Part shown: positions 62,242 through 64,000 of the stretch, one piece after another
Layout of the letters: each line of letters starts with the position of its first letter
Numbering within the stretch: the stretch's first letter is position 1
Origin: Pseudomonas palleroniana
GTDB taxonomy: Bacteria > Pseudomonadota > Gammaproteobacteria > Pseudomonadales > Pseudomonadaceae
Direction of reading: 5' to 3'
Assembly: GCF_003031675.1 (NCBI RefSeq)
Contig: NZ_PYWX01000010.1
Span: 1 to 64,000, forward strand
DNA length: 64,000 bases
Notes under the pieces: model-generated
What the model was told of the DNA's origin: nothing
The model's input: only the letters and a program-made list of their open reading frames with translations
Databases searched by the model: none
Made by a program: the position numbers and the translations under genes

Positions 62242-62715
62242 ATGCAGCTCGTGCACACCCCACAGCACACTCAACTGTCGCTGTTCGAGGCCTTCATGGC
62301 CCAACCTCTTGTGCCAATCCTCAAGGAAGCGGTCGAAGCGCCTTGGAGCGCCGAACCTGAGGCGTTCAGCGAGCTGTCGTTGCGCGGTGCTGCCGAGAGC
62401 TGCCTGAACCTGCTGGCGCCGATCCTTCGCGAATTAAGCGAGGAGAAAGACGCGCGCTGGCTGACGCTGATCGCCCCGCCCGCCAGCCTGACCCAGGCCT
62501 GGCTGCGGGACGCCGGCCTCAACCGCGAACGCATCCTGCTGTTGCAACCGCGCGGTACGCAAAGTGCCCAGCAATTGACCTGTGAAGCTTTGCGACTGGG
62601 CCGTAGCCATACAGTCGTCAGCTGGTTGAACCCACTGAACGCTAGCGCAAAGCAACAGTTGATCAATGCCGCACGTGAAGGCGACGCGCAAAGCTTGAAT
62701 ATTCGATTAGGGTAA
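62242..62715 (+). CDS. sulA: SOS cell-division inhibitor SulA
   Basis: A 157-residue cytosolic protein of the SulA family. It shows the conserved region RWLTLIAPPASLTQAWLRDA and the following RERILLLQPRGTQSAQQLTC, which match the fold that binds FtsZ and blocks ring assembly during DNA damage. AAAGGAGG is placed ideally before ATG 62242. Co-transcribed with lexA from the SOS-controlled promoter. It ends before the inverted repeats at 62770-62938. Confidence 0.9.
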   Translation: MQLVHTPQHTQLSLFEAFMAQPLVPILKEAVEAPWSAEPEAFSELSLRGAAESCLNLLAPILRELSEEKDARWLTLIAPPASLTQAWLRDAGLNRERILLLQPRGTQSAQQLTCEALRLGRSHTVVSWLNPLNASAKQQLINAAREGDAQSLNIRLG

Positions 62716-62769
62716 AAGCGGGATGCTGCATTCAATGCGGGGGGGGGGGACTTTCAATGCCGGGGGCTG

Positions 62770-62938
62770 TAGTGAGCGGGCTTGCCCCGCGCTGGGCTGC
62801 GAAGCGGCCCCAAATTGAACAACGCGATACATCAGAAACCAAGCGATCTTAAATCGACCAACGCACTACATCAGTAACTAAGCGACACCTGGTTTTGGGG
62901 CTGCTTCGCAGCCCAGCGCGGGGCAAGCCCGCTCACTA
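62770..62938. repeat. Second-family REP-like inverted pair with internal direct repeat
   Basis: Arms of about 43 bp at 62770-62812 (TAGTGAGCGGGCTTGCCCCG start) and 62896-62938, nearly perfect inverses. In the spacer, ACGCGATACATCAGAAACCA and ACGCACTACATCAGTAACTA form an imperfect direct repeat about 38 bp apart. Located between convergent sulA and the gene at 62996. Confidence 0.85.
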
Positions 62939-62995
62939 CAAAAACCGCGCCCACAGGAAGGGATCAGTTAAAACCGCACAGTCCAAAAGCAGGAA

Positions 62996-63229
62996 TCAGT
63001 GAAGCACGCGTGGCCCATCTTCCTTCTCTGGCTCGCCTTCCGCCAGACGACCAGCCATCTGTACGCCCACGCTCAACATGGCTTTAGCCACTTCCACGTG
63101 CTGGCCTTGCAGGAACGCTTTTGCGTCCTCGGAAAAATCCAGAATAACCAGAGAACCCTCGTCCTCAGCGCGGCGCAGCTCGATTCGACCGTCAGGCAAC
63201 TCGACAATTTCCAGAAAGGACGTTGGCAT
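62996..63229 (-). CDS. Small conserved hypothetical protein
   Basis: A 77-residue protein (MPTSFLEIVELPDGRIELRR onward) whose first half looks like a beta-rich domain and second half like a helix (DAKAFLQGQHVEVAKAMLSV). Pseudomonas genomes keep it between sulA and the DUF6586 gene. ATG 63229 follows GGAGAAC. In-frame ATG 63271 and upstream starts lack support. Function unknown; perhaps an operon with the upstream DUF6586 gene. Confidence 0.7.
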   Translation of the reverse strand: MPTSFLEIVELPDGRIELRRAEDEGSLVILDFSEDAKAFLQGQHVEVAKAMLSVGVQMAGRLAEGEPEKEDGPRVLH

Positions 63230-63359
63230 AAAAATGTGTTCTCCACGAAAGGCCAGGATTATATCAGTCATCCACCCAGCCCCGCAGAGGTTCTGAAGAG
63301 GTTTCTTTACAGCTTGATGAACGGTGCTTTGTGCTGTGCACCCGAACAATAGGGGTGCC

Positions 63360-63881
63360 TCAGCACTCGTTCAACCCTTCCCGAAACCGCAAGGCCATCT
63401 TTTTCAGCTCCTGACGCCAGCTTTCCAGCTCTTCGCGGCTCAATGGCTTGGGTTCATCATCTTCCAGGGCAACCGCCACAATCAGCGGCTGGGTCACATC
63501 GCCCTTGGGCACGTGGCGAACCCGTGGCGGCTGGAACATATCAGCATGAGCCTTGAGCAGGCGGGCGACCCAACTGTCAGGGTTTTGAGCCATTTCTACC
63601 AATTCCGCCAGTTCCGGGATGGCCATGGCTTCCAGCACTTGCGGGCTCATGATCATCTCTGCACGAGGTGAGCCGGCCTGGGGCAGGCGATAGAACCCGG
63701 CAATTTCATGGCACAGCCCCAGCAAGGCGCCGTACAGATGAAACAGTGCGGCCTCACGCCCCGCCTGGACCAGCGCGATGGCGTTCATCTCTTTCCCTTC
63801 CTCGGCGCGGCCAAGGGCATCCAGGGACAAACCCGCGAAGTAAATTTTCTGGTTGGTACGGGTATAGAGTTCGTTGGCCAT
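63360..63881 (-). CDS. DUF6586-family protein
   Basis: A 173-residue protein starting MANELYTRTNQKIYFAGLSL; helical in character (EEGKEMNAIALVQAGREAAL, LFHLYGALLGLCHEIAGFYR). Matches the uncharacterised DUF6586 family of pseudomonads. No signal peptide. ATG 63881 begins the family sequence. The following gene at 62996 may share its transcript. Confidence 0.75.
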   Translation of the reverse strand: MANELYTRTNQKIYFAGLSLDALGRAEEGKEMNAIALVQAGREAALFHLYGALLGLCHEIAGFYRLPQAGSPRAEMIMSPQVLEAMAIPELAELVEMAQNPDSWVARLLKAHADMFQPPRVRHVPKGDVTQPLIVAVALEDDEPKPLSREELESWRQELKKMALRFREGLNEC

Positions 63882-63923
63882 AAAGGCAGTCTCCACAACG
63901 AATAGAACGTGATGCCGGCTACG

Positions 63924-63945
63924 TTTGGAGCGGGCTTGCTCGCAA
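63924..63945. repeat. Single REP-like half element
   Basis: TTTGGAGCGGGCTTGCTCGC followed by AA, upstream of the DUF6586 gene; related in sequence to the half element at 22-45. Confidence 0.6.
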
Positions 63946-64000
63946 AAACCTGAGGACGCCATTATGTACCTGGCTTCCCGCGTTATCGTTAACGATTTTC

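Noticed and set aside
63964..64000. Start of a frame at the right window edge (MYLASRVIVNDF)
   Set aside because: Only 12 codons visible, no ribosome-binding site; cannot be supported as a gene.
1..64000. CRISPR arrays, rRNA and tRNA genes
   Set aside because: No regularly spaced repeats with spacers, and no rRNA or tRNA sequence was recognised on either strand by eye; a tRNAscan or Infernal run would be needed to exclude small RNAs.

Overview
The window is chromosomal DNA of a Pseudomonas, most likely of the fluorescens group. The evidence is the high-GC coding style, the REP-type palindromes built on GTGGGAGGGGGCTTGCTCCC that sit mostly between convergent genes, and gene blocks whose order I recognise from Pseudomonas: tal/rssC/rssB/PilZ/mlaA, queF/cupredoxin/copRS, lolCDE/PilZ/GDPD/sthA, gap/mfd/csiV, and nagZ/psrA/lexA/sulA. 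Assignments rest on reading translated proteins, motifs and neighbours; no database search was run. No rRNA, tRNA, CRISPR array or integrase was seen.

Region 1 (0-21 kb) is a metabolic and regulatory mosaic. It opens with a purine-uptake cluster: an NCS2 nucleobase permease, a Tsx/OmpK-like outer-membrane channel, a PunC-like nucleoside transporter and its divergent LysR regulator PunR. Next come an ArgD-like aminotransferase, LysR regulators, fabV, lpxO, the nucleotide nucleosidase ppnN, a vapBC toxin-antitoxin pair, an F420-reductase-like dehydrogenase with a divergent LysR, a signal-peptide-bearing malate:quinone oxidoreductase, an MFS exporter, a MerR regulator divergent from an SDR, and a DUF6124 protein.

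Region 2 (21.4-31.7 kb) is an inserted element. The 16-bp sequence CCGATGATGGATTGGA occurs at 21372-21387 and again at 31725-31740, inside the 5' end of dusA, a known integration hotspot. The 10.35 kb between them contains a GNAT-like protein with a small basic partner, two consecutive HEPN-type proteins, an origin-like cluster of GGTTAG/CTAACC hexamers around an AT-rich core, a 1309-residue protein joining a PD-(D/E)xK-like nuclease domain to a NACHT NTPase, decayed P2-like portal and terminase genes, and a RHH/ParE-type toxin-antitoxin pair. The central genes are clearly AT-richer than the flanks. This is the best candidate for an undescribed system: a HEPN/HEPN plus nuclease-NACHT defence cargo carried by a prophage or satellite relic.

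Region 3 (31.7-64 kb) is core genome: dusA; a possible secreted ADP-ribosyltransferase-like protein; transaldolase; the RssB/RssC phosphatase/anti-anti-sigma pair; PilZ and MlaA; queuosine reductase queF; a copper module (cupredoxin, copR, copS); the lipoprotein exporter lolCDE; soluble transhydrogenase sthA; an MFS organic-acid symporter; GAPDH; mfd; a CsiV-like protein; a SWIM/SNF2 helicase; nagZ; psrA with two tandem operators; and the lexA-sulA SOS operon with two LexA boxes.
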